A DNA stretch of 64,000 nucleotides. Origin: Pterobdella sp. o SKG-2022 (lineage: Eukaryota > Annelida > Clitellata > Hirudinida > Piscicolidae). Within the stretch, counting starts at the first letter, position 1. The number at the start of each line of letters is the position of its first letter. The notes beneath the pieces were generated by a model. It made no database searches. It was not told where the DNA came from and worked only from the letters and a program-made list of their open reading frames with translations. Shown piece by piece: positions 13,801-26,000 of this stretch. The stretch covers positions 26,667,705 to 26,731,704 of the forward strand of contig OZ038320.1 of assembly GCA_964035795.1 (NCBI GenBank). The letters are read 5' to 3'. The position numbers and the translations under genes are program-made.

Positions 13801-16800
13801 TTGAAAAATTTAACAAAATTAGAAAAAAAAATAACTAAGTAATAACAAAGGAAAAATGGAAACTTGAAAATTGCAAAATTCTTCAGAAATCTATATAATG
13901 ATAAAAACAGTTTAATATTTGAATGGCACCTTCATGAAGTTATTCCACAAAACGTTTCGAGTGGTCAAAACCAAGACATTTATTTTAAGGCAGGTTTTCC
14001 TCCAGGAGTGATCAGTGTTATTCCCGGCATGGGACCCACAGCGGGGCAAGCTATTGCCGTCCATCCTGAAATTAAAAAGGTTTAAAAACATTTGTCGAAG
14101 CTTTATAACATTTAATGTGATATTTATTAATTTTTATATTATTATAAAATACTTTAAATTGAAGTTTGGTAGATCGAAAACTATTTTGAGCATTATTTCA
14201 CTTAAAACTCAAAATTTTTAAAAATTCTTTAGCGGATATGGCTTAGTCGGCCATACCATTTGGTTTTTTTAAATCATGCTTGTAGCCGAATGAAAGATAT
14301 TCTTCAAAAGCACTGACTTTCAAATTTAAGGCTGACTAGTCACGTTGGTACATTGACCTCGATAATAACTTGATAAAGCTCCTCCGGATGATTAACTCTA
14401 AAAGGGCGTGTACCTCTGTAGAGGCAGTTGCGAATCTTGGTTTTGTGTGCATACTTAATAGCGCCTGGAGACCAACAATAGGAAGAGATTACTGCATTTA
14501 GAGTTGGAGCTTTGTAGTCTTAATTCATTTCTATGGATTTGTGAGGCCATCTTTATTTCTAGATTCATGCATGTTGAATTCAAAAAACGACTATCTTTAC
14601 AAGCATTTCTACCTGAACTTATTTGTTTGTTGAAAACTATAATAAAACTATCAAATTTTACTTTGGAAGCAAATTGAAATAATAACCAAGATATTGACAT
14701 TTATAGCGATTTTTACTCCAATTCATACATGACAAGATTTTGTATTACGTATTGGATCATGTTGGCAGGTAGCTTTCACAGGGTCGACGGAGGTTGGCAA
14801 GTTGGTGGCTGAGGCTGCAGCTAAAAGTAATCTCAAAAAAGTTTCTTTGGAACTGGGCGGTAAAAGTCCCAACATAGTGTGCGATGATGCAGATTGTGAG
14901 TCCTATTTTTTAAATCATTTATTTCTGAACAAAAAGTAGAGCTTGTATGTTTTAATAGTAAAATTAGTTTCTAATTTCCTTATATGAGTTTTCATTATCA
15001 AAATTAATTTGGATCCGCTTTGACCTTCAGTGGATAAAATTATCGATGTTTGCCACTTGGGCCTCTTTCTGAACCATGGCCAGTGCTGTACTGCTGGGTC
15101 AAGGTATGAAATTAGTAAAGAAAATTTATCTTTCACACATTCAGTCTAATTATATTTTATTTTATGATTCTCGTCACCAGGTATTTCTTATAGCATAAAG
15201 CAGTCAGAGACACTTATAACTAAATGTAAAATACTAATTATAAATAACTTCTTAGAGACATCTTAATGTACTCCTCAATAATATCCAACAATTATTTTAC
15301 GTCGATTTATGGCAAAACTTTAGTACATTTATTGAGTAAAAAAAACTATTTTTCAATATGTTTAGGGTTATCATAAAACTTTATGTACGATTTTAGCTGT
15401 TTTTTTGCTCAATAAATGTACTTAAATTCTTCCATAAATCGACGTAAAATAATTGTTAATTATAAATAAGTATGTTTTTTAAGGGCTTCATACGATATAA
15501 CGTAATCTATATAAAAATTGAGGATTTCCAAGTATATCTATTTTTTATAGTTTCGCTCAAAACATATGTAGCCTTAAAATAGATCATAATAAATTATGTT
15601 TGAATTTATACGCCTCAGCACAGTCTTGAGTACATTATAGCCAGACTTGACAAACATTTATTTCAAATCTTAGATTAAACTTGGGAATATTCAAAAGTAG
15701 GCCATAGATTTGATTGGTTCTTATTTAAACCTTCAAATTACATATTGAGAATGTTTTATTCAGGAACATATATAAAAAATATTTGCATCACGTTACCTTG
15801 GATTCTTTCTGTTTTATGTAAGAAACCGTTAAAAATATTAGTAGTATATAAATAAAGATTGACCATGTGCTAATATTGAAAAAGAATTAAAGCTGCAATT
15901 TTTAAATGATTTTATAAGTTGAATATGAAGTAGCTAATAAATAAATAAATAAACAAACTAGAAACAACGCAAGGCTTTTTTAACAAACGGAGTTTTTTGT
16001 AGGTATAACATTACTTATCAAACACCCTTGATTTACTTTATAAAATAATTAATACTTACAAAAAGCTTTGTCGTTTATCAACCCATCGTTTTTTTTTCAA
16101 AAAATCGGATTTAATCTCTAGCCTTAAACTGCTTGATTATTTTCATCTCAATTCAGGGTGTTTGTGCACGAGAAAATTTATGACCGTTTTGTAGAAGGTG
16201 CTGTTGAGAGGGCCAAAGGCTGGAAAGTTGGAAACCCCTTTGATCTTAGTGTCAACCAGGGTCCTCAGGTGAGACTTTATTGAGAATATCATGAAAATAC
16301 AAAGTTTCAAGTTTTTCATCAACGAAGGTTTCTATTCAAAGAACTATTATCAGCTAATATAAAAAATTAATCGAAATTTTATTCACATTCATGAGGTTAT
16401 TTTCAGTAATAATGGCTGTAATAAAATTGGTATCAATAAATATTGAATCTTGAATGAAAATTAAGTTCATATAAACGAAAAAAAAATAATTATTTAAGTA
16501 TTTAAATGCAAAGTTTCATGTTATATAAGCTCGCACATACAATTCTATAAAAATATGGCACATATGATATAGTTTATGCGTTTGAAAATTATTTTTTTAC
16601 AATAAAAAGAGAAATAAAGCTCTCCAAACAAGAAAAACGCTGGTTTTAAGCAATAAGTAACTTGCGTAGTAATAAAGTATACTAATAAATATATAAAATA
16701 ATAATAAACAAAATAAAGTAAAATAGTAATTTTTATTTCTTATCAAAGTAATAATGAAATATAAAAGATTTAATAATGTTTTTTCCCAACTATGCAAACA

Positions 16801-18308
16801 TTTACTGCAACAAATTCAACATTAAAGACTTACGTATGCCATTAAGGGAAATTTTGTTCTTCTATACTCTTATCCGTTGGTCTTAAATAATTAAAGATAC
16901 TTTTTATACTTTCCTTGTTAAATCAAATAGCTCCAACGTAAACAAAATGTATTCTGACTCTTAATATAACAATGAATGGAAACTGGATCCCTCTCCAACC
17001 ATCGCTATTTGAGTCGTGCACTGTGGCTTATAATAGTATTTGAGGTAAAAAAAGTCGAAGCGCATTGGAAGAATGTTTCAAAGTTGCTTGCAAGTTTATT
17101 CTGTCGTGTTATTCTGCGAAGGCATAGGTCACGATACAGACTCTCCAAGCTTTAAGGCGTAATTCTGCTTGAAAAGAACACTTTTCATACATTAGTACAG
17201 AAGACTTTAAAAGGAAGAATTCAATTAAGTTTAATTCTTAGTTAATGGAAAACTAAAATCTTTCTCAGTTTTTAACATGAAAAACTGAACTAAATTAAAA
17301 CACATTATTTGATAAATGATTCGCATAACCATGTCGTTACTGTTTCATATCATTTTTATTTTTATTAATATTAATAAGATTAAATTTATAAAATTACAAG
17401 TAAACTGTAAAGATGCGATGAATGTTAAAAAGTGCTTTAGGTCTATTATTTTCTGAGCATTTGGACCGATCGGTAAAATTATGTCGTAAAATTAAACGTG
17501 TATTATGGCAGAAAAACTATGACGATGATGTTTATCACGTGTATAACACGTTAAGATATACCGTAGGTTGACGACGAACAACTGAAAAAGATTTTGAGCC
17601 TTATTGCATCTGGTCAAAAAGAGGGTGCAAGATTGTGCCTTGGTGGGAAGAGGATCGGAGATAAGGGGTACTTTGTGGAGCCCACAATCTTCGCTGAAGT
17701 CGAGGATCATATGGCTATTGCCAAAGAAGAGGTTTGTATTATAGAAAAGTTTTAGATATTTTATATAACTGCTCTTTGTTACTTGTAGATCTTTGGTCCA
17801 GTGATGTCGATTCTCAAGTTCAAAACCATTGAAGAAGTATTTTATTTACCTAATTATTACTTTTACACTTAATATCAGAATTAAAGTAATCTCCCTCAAT
17901 AAGGTGATAGAACGTTCTAACAACACAAACTATGGCTTAGCAGCTGGAGTGATGACACAAGATATAGATAAAGCCATTCACCTTTCCAACAATCTCAATG
18001 CTGGAACAGTTTGGTGGGTGAAACTAATCCATGTTAAAATAACTATTAACTCAACTTTAATTTTTTGTATTCAGGGTGAACACCTATAACAATTTCGACT
18101 GTGCTGCGCCATTTGGAGGCTACAACGAGAGTGGCTGGGGTAGGGAGCTGGGCGAATACGGACTGGAAGCTTACACCCAAGTCAAAAGCGTAAGTGATCG
18201 ATTTTAATATAGAAAATATCTTACATCAATTTTAAATGTACCAAATATTGAGATTTTTTTGATAATAATTTTTTAAAGGTGATGGTGAAAATCCCAAGAA
18301 AACTTTAG
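7858..18308 (+). CDS. ALDH2: Aldehyde dehydrogenase, ALDH2/ALDH1 class, probably mitochondrial
   Basis: Sixteen exons: 7858-7962, 8095-8199, 8580-8720, 9890-9969, 11013-11062, 12370-12431, 13038-13166, 13990-14079, 14769-14895, 15031-15103, 16157-16268, 17567-17731, 17789-17836, 17904-18013, 18075-18189, 18279-18308. They join to 513 codons with every phase matching (human ALDH2 is 517). The enzyme oxidises aldehydes to acids with NAD. Visible: the [11 protein letters not shown] motif with Asn183; [17 protein letters not shown] with general-base Glu282; GQCCTAGSR with catalytic Cys316; KEEIFGPV; and the C-terminal [15 protein letters not shown]. Residues 1-25 ([21 protein letters not shown]) are basic, rich in Ser/Arg and free of acids, a good mitochondrial presequence, so a mitochondrial location is inferred. 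ALDH1-type cytosolic paralogues lack such a leader. Introns carry foldback elements and a LINE end. The 3' end faces SETD4. Confidence 0.95.
8291..8494. mobile_element. Foldback MITE-like element in ALDH intron 2
   Basis: Imperfect inverted repeat. The left arm has ATTTTTCAAAAAAACACG and the right arm CGTGTTTGAAAAAATTC. A second inner pair is formed by AAGCTATAGTT and AACTATAGCT. The middle holds no open frame. The right arm ends about 85 bp before exon 3. Confidence 0.55.
10384..10452. mobile_element. Family-A foldback element, single arm
   Basis: Matches the right arm of the copy at 6105-6254: GATAATGTAAGCTAG, then ACGAAAAGCTTCGTG, then AATAAATACTTTGTGTTTG. The other arm is absent. It lies in ALDH intron 4. 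Confidence 0.6.
11590..11710. mobile_element. Small foldback element in ALDH intron 5
   Basis: The ends CTCAAAGTTTATT and AATAAACTTTG pair, and inner blocks (ATGGAATTCTCATC against CATGAGATTC) pair less well. About 120 bp with no coding content. Confidence 0.4.
11820..12265 (-). mobile_element. 3' end of a LINE, minus strand, in ALDH intron 5
   Basis: Minus-strand translations give the C-terminal signature of RTE/CR1-type elements in two frames: [13 protein letters not shown] near 12090-12130, then [10 protein letters not shown] and a [11 protein letters not shown] block, ending [13 protein letters not shown] with a stop at about 11817. A frameshift separates the blocks. The element is 5'-truncated, inserted antisense to ALDH, and non-functional. 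Confidence 0.75.
15288..15460. mobile_element. Foldback MITE in ALDH intron 10
   Basis: Two arms of about 60 bp. The left has AATTATTTTACGTCGATTTA, then TAGTACATTTATTGAG; the right has CTCAATAAATGTAC, then TAAATCGACGTAAAATAATT. A similar flank, AATTATAAATAA, lies on both sides (near 15235 and 15458) and may be a target duplication. An isolated arm (TTTTTACGTCGATTTATGG) recurs near 29535. Confidence 0.7.
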
Positions 18309-18535
18309 AGGTTTGTCAACTATCTCTTAATGTCTTTGGTGTATACAACGTGGGCTATCAGTTCAAAAGCCATTGAATGAATTTATTAAACTGAACTTAT
18401 TTTCAATTGAACTAACCTTGTTAATAAATAGCAACGTAATATTAACATACAAATGTGATTGGTTGGCGCAGAATAAATGAACTTGAGAGAAGTTATTTTA
18501 TTTTTCTAAAAAAATAAATAAATTTTTTTTATAAT
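18309..18535. other. Convergent spacer between ALDH and SETD4 stops
   Basis: Only 227 bp separate the two stop codons. An AATAAA at about 18423 on the plus strand could serve ALDH. The two 3' untranslated regions must be very short or overlap. Confidence 0.6.
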
Positions 18536-21500
18536 TCAAATAGGATGATTTTTTATTGAGTTTTCAACAGACTTCAAAATCGTTTTATAGCCATCAATTA
18601 GATCTTTCGCAACTCTTCCATTCCGATTCCCCTATAAAATAATATTAATAATGATCTTTTAGAGACATCGTATTTTATTTCATCAAGAATTCTTAATTAA
18701 CAACAAAGACACCAAGTAAGTATTGCAATCTTCTGAGACTCTTTCGGATGAATGAAAAATTTGAATGTAGGGCTTGTGAGTATGGGTCACTTAATGTAAT
18801 AATCTTTTAAACGGTGGTCTGAGTGAGTTGGAGAGGGTGAATAGTTATTGCTATTTAGGGTACAATATGAATGGTGGAGGCGGTAGTGAGCTAGGTGTTA
18901 CGTGAAGAATAGTGCTAGGATGAAAGACTATTATAAAATGATACTGATATTGAGACAGCTTTGTACGCTTTTGAATAAACTTTCAAAAGATTTTAGAAAC
19001 ATCGTATGTATTTCCAAAAGTTTCCAAATTCACTAACAAAAAATTAATTTCATAATCGAAATAATGGTATTCTATTACATTTTGAGTAATGACAGGAAAT
19101 GCATCTAATGACGTTTTGATAATCTTCTCGACTAAAAGTTTGCCATTGTTCTTCAAGTCAGATACGGTACTGTCATAATCCACCTCGTAAGAAGCACTGA
19201 GATATATTATAGGTTAATCATCATCTCTGTTTTATACACGTCCCATTTATAAGAACTACTAATAACACTATTATTACATCCTCTACATACTATTAAATTG
19301 TTGATTTTCTATACAAAACAAAGACCTTTAATGCTATTAATTGTGAAATAAAAATGCCAATTTATGACATCTTAATAGTCGACAGATAAAAACCTGAAGT
19401 TATGGGCGGTAATTATGAGTAAGGACATCAGCAGATTCCAAGATAGACCTTCATTATTGAAATATAGATACCTGAAATGAACAGTATTAACTCAAATAAT
19501 TTATAAACAACTATTTTAATTATTTGTTAATTAATATCACAATTAAATTCAATCATTGATAACATAATCACAAAAAACTTAGTTAATATATGGTACCTGT
19601 AGTATTTATCTAATTAACTTATATTTATTTCGAAATACTTTTAACGTAAAAAAAATGTCATACTCTAGAGATTTTTTGTTGAGTTTATCCCAAAATACTA
19701 GTCCTCCCTCGCGTCAAGTGAAACGCCGAGTTTTTTGTTTAAACATTAGGAGTAATATATATAATAGTAATGTGTTAAATAAAAATATCAATAACTACAG
19801 TAAGAGTTTCAAAAATAATTGCATGTCCAGCCAGAAAAAAAAAGAAAAATCTGAAAGAGTGGTCGAAAGGAAGGGCATCCCTCAAGAAAAACTGCCACAA
19901 AGTCAATGAAAGTCCTTTTCAAGTCGGATCTTTAAATGTTGGTTCAATGAGGAGTAAGGCTTCTGAAGTGGTGGAAACCATGTAGAGGAGGAAAGTCAAT
20001 CTGTGTTGTTTACAAAAGACTCGTTGGAAGATCAACCTTAAACTTATTGCAGGCAGACTCTCGATATAAGTATTTTGGTTGTGGGAATGATGAGGGCACT
20101 TGTGGTGTAGGAATTCTACTGGCTGAGAAGTGGTGGAAGAAAGTGTTTGAAGTGATTAGAGTCTCAGATAGAATCATTTTCATTCGAATGGTGGTTGGAT
20201 CAGTTGTGTTTGTTTTTGTGACTGTTTATACACCTCAAACTAACCTTAGTGAGAGTGTAGAAGATCAATTCTATTACGTGCTTCAATCAATCATAGCTAG
20301 AGTTTCATCTTCGGAACAGCTAATCATAGATAGAATCATTTTCATTCGAATGGTGGTTGGATCAGTTGTGTTTGTTTTTGTGACTGTTTATACACCTCAA
20401 ACTAACCTTAGTGAGAGTGTAAAAGATCAATTCTATTACGTGCTTCAATCCATCATAGCTAGAGTTTCATCTTCGGAACAGCTAATCATAAGTGGAGACT
20501 GAAATGGCCATATAGGACATAGGTTTGCAGTCATGCTCACCCCAAATGAAGGTTTGTTCCTCGTACAAAAGTCTGGAAACTAAAAGACTTTGGAAATCAA
20601 GTTGAATTTTCTAATTTTTTCAATGCATTAACCCAAGGAAATGAAACTGGTAAAACTTTGGATGAAGGTTGGAAGTAGCTGAAAAACAATTTGATTTATG
20701 CTACAAAACAGGTTTGTGAAGTCTCTGCAAAACATACCTGGAAGAGGCAGACTTGGTGGTGGAATGACAAGGTGCAGCAAGCTGTGTCCCACAAACGCAA
20801 ATGTTTCAAAGTATGGAAAGCAGGAGGAGACAGAGATGCTTATCAGGCGGCTAAACGTGCATCCAACCTCGCTGTACACATAGCCAAAACTGATGCTGAG
20901 AAGATTGCGTTCAAAAAAATCAATCCCAGATCTGTTGAGATATATCGACTGGCTAAGCAAATGCGGCGAGAGAACCAAGACGTCATTGGGGATAAACCAG
21001 TGAAAAATAATAATGGCCGAATGTCCCTGGATGTTGATTCCAAAAAAGAAGCATAGAGAGAGCATTATATGCACCTTCTCAATGTGGAGTTTTCATGGAA
21101 TCCAGGTGGTTTGTCCGAAGTCTATCTCATGGAAGGTCCCAGCGAACCTATCACTACAGCAATGGTTAGAAAGGTCATTAATAAGATGAGCCTTGGGAAA
21201 GCAGCGGGTCCTTCAGGTATTGTTGCTGAGGTGCTCAAGGCCGCAGGTTCAAGTGGTGCTAGTATGATTCGAGATCTCATTGAAGACATCATCTTTGAGA
21301 ACAGTGTACCGTCTGAGTGGCAAGAAAGTCACATAGTCAGTGTATATAAGGGTAAAGGTGATGCTTTAAACAGGTCTAATTATAGGGGTTTGAAGTTAAT
21401 TGATCAGGTTATGAAGGTTTTGGAGCGCGTAGTGGAAGGTTTTATCAGACAGAGTGGTGATTAATGATATGCAATGTGACTTTATGCAAGGTCGGGGTAC

Positions 21501-24302
21501 AATTGATGCCATATTTATCCTCCGTCAGTTACAGGAAAAGCACCTGGTTGCTGGTAAGCCCCTCTAATTAGCATTCATTGATTTGGAGAAAGCCACAGAG
21601 TGCCATAAGAAGTGATTTGGTGGAGTATGCGTAAATGAAAATTGATGAATGGCTTGTGAGAATCGTACAATCCACGTATAAGGAAGTGAGAAGTAGGGTA
21701 AGAGTTGGTGATGAGTATAGCAACTCGTTTGATGTTCGGGTAGGTGTCTATCGAGGTTCTGTTCTTAGTCCATTACTTTTTGTTATTGTGCTGGAAGCTT
21801 TATCTAGGGAGTTACGTACAAGTTGCCCTTGGGAGATCTTGTATGCTGATGACTTAATGGTAAGTGCTCAGTCCATAGATGAACTATTAGTGAAGTTGAG
21901 AACATGGAGATCGGAAATGGAGAAAAAGGGGTTGAGGGTGAATATGGGTGAGACAAAGCTAATGGTTTCTGGTTCGAACCTTGATGTGTTGAGAAAATCT
22001 GGGAAGTATCCTTGTGGTGTATGCCAAGCAGGTGTGGGTAGAAATGCTATTCAGTGTGGAGGCTGCAGGCAATGGGTACACAAGAAATGCAGCGGCATAA
22101 AAGGCTCTCTAACTTCGGATCTTAACTTCCAATGCGCTCGTTGTCTTTAATAATTTAGCCACCGTTTTACCAAAGAACTTTTATAACAACAATATTTGAA
22201 ATAACCCACAATCAAGCTAATCAAAGATAATGAAACTATTATATTACCTATTGAATTGATTAGTATAAATGACTTCAAGTTTTTTCTCCAGATCACAAAT
22301 GCCCATTTTTTTAGCTTCTGATAACAAATCATCTAAAAGAGATTGTACGAGAAGAGGGTACGATTATTGATAAATTTAATCAAATGATGAAATAACAAAA
22401 ACTAATATACCTATTAAAAATTATTATGAATTGAAAATCATGTTCTTAAAGTAGTGCTTTAATATCATTTGATTGTAGCCAGTGGTATTATATGAAAAAC
22501 AAAATTTTAAGTTTTTTATAGCCACAAAGCTTTTTGATATAATAGTATTATTTTCAGAAGTAACCTATGTTGAAAAGGATGCAGTCATTCATGTTATCCT
22601 TGCAAACAAAGCCATAATCGACAAGTAGAGAAGAATTATCGTGGGCCCCATAGTTTATAAACACCTAAGAGTTCATTGTAATTTATCAAATATAATTATC
22701 AATATACAAATTCCCCACAATTTAACATCATCACTATCGAAAACTTGACGAAAAATATTAAAGAATAAATTATTATTTTAGCATTATAGATTTTTTACTA
22801 ATTCAAAAATTGATGGATATTTTTAGAGTACAAAGAATTGAACTTGATATCTGTACTTTTAAAGATTGTTTTGCTGACCAGCTATTTAGATAACTATAAC
22901 TTTCCAAACTTTTTTATATATCTAGCCCTACCAATCAATCAACTAAGCAATAAGTTGAATTCTTTTCATAGCGCATTTCATTTCACTAATATGGCTATAG
23001 AGTCTACAAAAGATTATGATAATTGAACTCAAACCTGGGAGCCTTGCTTGAAGTAGGCAAGACTTGTGATGGAGTAGCATTTTGTCTTGTCATCAAAACC
23101 TGCCTCAACCTGAGCAATAAAAGACTATTATTTTCATTGATAGTTTTAAATATATGATATAAAAGGATTTTAGAATTTTTGTATTGCATATGCTGTATAA
23201 TTAACATTGGAGAATACTTAAGTTTAATACACTTTTTATTGACAAATTCAAATCAAACAAAACTCAATTAAAACACATTTTTTTATAATTAAAATGATGT
23301 TGATTCAGCATAGACATTTTTGCTTAATATATAACCATGTCAGTTTCATAATTTATTTAGATACATTCTGAAACTCTAACTTGGACAGAGGTTGAATGGT
23401 TGAACATATCAAGCAAAGGGACTAATACTATGTTATCTTTCTCAGATGCATCCAACCACTCTACAATGGTATGATATTTGTATGCTCCTCTAGTATTAAC
23501 AACACTCCATGCCCAAGCAAAATCCTCATAAGAAAAGCTGAAGTTTTTTTCAGCAGGTGTTGTCTCATCAATAATTGGGTTTGTTTCATAAATTGATTTA
23601 AGTTTTTGATATGATTGTGAAACTTTAGATTTCTGAATTTTTATTTTTTTTTGCAAAGTTATTGGAAGTTGATTAAGCTCTTCACTGGTCCATAAAAAAG
23701 GCAAGTCAAAGCTTTTAGGTAAAACATTTAAATAATGAAACCAATAAGAGTCCCTATCTTTATGTTTTTCTCTTAAAAGAAAAAAACATAAAGCTTCTGT
23801 TGATGTGAGTTTAATCAAAGATCTGTTGAAGATATAAAACTTGAAAATATTAATATATTCAATTTGAGTTAGAACATTGAAAGATATAAAATAAAACTTA
23901 AAATATGAGTAAAACTAACTTTTTTATAATTTTCATAGAATCACTTTTAAAAACAGTAGAAGTATCAATAAAAAATCTTTGAGGAATACTTATAATCAAA
24001 TCACCTGGTTTGATGTCTTTAATGGCCATCATCCCCCTTCCTGTATCTTTAACATTAAAAACTCAATACAAACCAAGTTCTAATTAAGATGAAAATTTTA
24101 TTTGTGGGGTTTTATAAGTTTTAACTAATCAAACTTAACTAAAACATTATATTGTTAATTTAAAAATAGATGAACCTTCAAAATTCTGTATTTTTACAGT
24201 CTCGCAATATTTCACTTGTTCATTCTGAAGCCAACTTAAAAATTCTTCAAAAAAGAGATCGTTTCCACTTTCATGAGTCATACAAAGTATTTCGCCTTCC
24301 AT
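18536..24302 (-). CDS. SETD4: SETD4-like SET-domain protein lysine methyltransferase
   Basis: Nine exons: 24302-24176, 24046-23920, 23822-23381, 23109-23035, 22664-22565, 22332-22248, 19471-19394, 19196-19001, 18631-18536. They join to 441 residues with all phases matching (human SETD4 is 440). It is predicted to transfer methyl groups from SAM to protein lysines. Visible: DTGRGMMA opening the SET domain; the long insert (I-SET) region up to FAWAWSVVNTRGAY; LLDMFNHS with Asn226-His227; VFINYGAHDN around Tyr262; then the Rubisco-LSMT-type substrate-binding domain with GLSWNLLMSLLIITAHNF. The start is the first Met of the exon (MEGEILC); a second Met lies seven codons on. Introns 6 and 8 hold LINE pieces on the opposite strand. 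The last exon has little homology and rests on phase and splice sites. Confidence 0.92.
18765..18940 (+). mobile_element. LINE fragment (post-zinc-knuckle segment) in SETD4 intron 8
   Basis: Reads KFECRACEYG, then after a frameshift SELERVNSYCYLGYNMNGGGGSELG. This is the conserved block that follows the zinc knuckle in RTE-like LINEs. It continues the sequence that stops at the end of the larger copy at 19.7-22.15 kb, but lies upstream of it on the same strand. Confidence 0.7.
19655..22150 (+). mobile_element. LINE with APE endonuclease, RT and zinc knuckle, decayed, in SETD4 intron 6
   Basis: Order on the plus strand: a charged leader ending near KGIPQEKLPQ (about 19880); endonuclease start FQVGSLNVGSMRSKASEV (19919 on); CGVGILLAEKWWKK (about 20107); RMVVGSVVFVFVTVYTPQ; RT from about 21130 (KMSLGKAAGPSGIVAEVLK, VYRGSVLSPLLF, YADDLMVSAQ at about 21841); and a C-terminal CGVC...C..C..WVHKKC zinc knuckle ending at 22150. 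Several stops and frameshifts break it (for example after SGD near 20502 and near 21600). A 162-bp in-frame tandem duplication sits in the endonuclease. It is antisense to SETD4 and nearly fills the intron. Structurally RTE-like; clade unproven. Confidence 0.88.
20166..20489 (+). repeat. 162-bp in-frame tandem duplication within LINE endonuclease
   Basis: The block beginning AGATAGAATCATTTTC at 20166 starts again at 20328. The unit is 162 bp, exactly 54 codons, so the frame stays open across both copies (DRIIFIRMVVG to EQLII twice). The copies differ at only a few positions (for example GTAGAAGATC against GTAAAAGATC), so the duplication is recent relative to the decay of the element. Confidence 0.92.
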
Positions 24303-24565
24303 CAAGACGTTTTTCCCGAATACTTCTTTAGCCAATAGGATGAGGCAGGTTAGAACCAATCAGAATTCTTGCTGAAAAGTTAAATAAAAACTATATATAA
24401 CACATTTTACAGCTAGAGGCTTGAATTTATGAAATAAGTAAACTGACATATAACCATAGAAAGAAAAATTATAATGGCAGTTTAGATGTTATTTCATTTA
24501 TTCAAAGGTGAATAAGAAAGTATTCTTTATGGAAAAAAGCCTAAAAATATGAAATGAATTATCAC

Positions 24566-24650
24566 TTGATAATGCAAGCCATTTTACGAAAAGCTTCATG
24601 TCTTCGTTTTAATAAATACTTTGTCCTTGTTGACCTCCTATTTGATTCAG
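24566..24650. mobile_element. Family-A foldback element, degraded arm
   Basis: TGATAATGCAAGCC, then ACGAAAAGCTTCATG, then AATAAATACTTTGTCC, followed by the AGGCTATTATAC block also seen after the copies near 41325 and 53410. It lies upstream of the SETD4 start. Confidence 0.6.
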
Positions 24651-26000
24651 GCTATTATACTTTATCGAAATGAAATGAATAAAACCCATTTGACAGAATT
24701 ACTATTTATATTGAGCTAATGATCGTTTATAACCATAGTATTTTTATGAAAATTTTTTACAGATTTAACATAAATATCACCAATTGTGCCTAGAATGAAA
24801 TTTTAACTTCGACGCAAATTTATAACCTCGAGATTAAATTAAATTAACAAAATCGATTAAATTTAAATTTATTAAAATACATTCAAACGAAATTTTTGTA
24901 TAATGAAAAAACACACCAACTAAAAAAAAAGTTGAAACGTTTTAACAATAATTAGAAAATATAATATATAAAAGGAAACAACGAAAGATACACCGGTTTA
25001 TTTAATTTACTTTCGGCTTTTCTCTTTCAAGGTGGCCTCAAAAAGAGTGGAAGTTCACGCTTTCTATAGAAAAAAGTTTTTTTTTTCTGTTATTGAAGCA
25101 GATTTTGAAAATATTTTTAAATTTTCTATTTCTCCCTCTAAGAAAGCATTTCTTTGGTTTTGTTTTTTTGGCTATTTTTTATTAATATTTTCAAAATAAA
25201 TGATACCGTTTAAATGCTTTTTAGCGTGAGAAATAGCAAATTTTTTTGGTCAGTGAAAAACACACTTTTTCTTTATGGAAAAAATAAAATGCTTGTCCTT
25301 AGAAGGTCGGTTATTTATTGTTCTTTATTTTTAGCATTTTTTTCGCAATTTTTAGATCGTTCAGTAATTGTGATATACATATTATTTTTGGTTTCAGTAT
25401 AGCTTTTTTGACGTTCTCATTACCTAAATTTCTGTCCCTCTCCAGAGCATGCCAAAACCATCTCAACCTGACTTTTATGTACAGAACTTATATCTGTCTG
25501 TTTTCGATTCTAGCCAACTTATCGATTTTTATACTTCTCGAATTACCAGTACGAAATATCAAAATAAAGGAAACATGCAATATTTAATCATTTCGAAATT
25601 TTTAAAAATCGGCTAAAAATTTAGTTATAAATATTATAATCTGTTGAAAAATTATTGCACATTTTTTATGAAATCTGCAAATTTATTCTAGTTTGATTTA
25701 TATTTTTCACAGATTAAAATATACGATGTTTTGGAATAAAACAAATTGATTGGAAGTTCTACTATTATTTTTGTTAAAAAAAATATATAATAATTCTTTC
25801 AGCTATTTTATATAAAATTCCATCGGAAACTATTATACTCTTAAAAAACACAATCTAATGCAAAAGCCAACGATAGACAAAATAAAACCATCTTTCCAGC
25901 AACTAAACGGCGAGAAACTTTTAATTTAAAAATAAAGGCTTAGTTTCGCAAAAAATAGTTTTATTTTTAAAAATAGACTTTATCATATGTATCGCAAACT
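24651..26000. other. AT-rich spacer, no gene recognised
   Basis: Open frames here (for example 25214-25587) translate to Phe/Leu-rich sequence with no domain and no plausible splice partner. I see nothing functional. Confidence 0.5.

Noticed and set aside
19655..19909. An 84-codon frame as an independent gene
   Set aside because: Its end (KGIPQEKLPQ) is the usual leader just before the LINE endonuclease, so it belongs to the element.
25214..25587. Overlapping hydrophobic frames resembling membrane proteins
   Set aside because: Phe/Leu/Ile content follows from T-rich DNA; no conserved motif and no usable exon borders.
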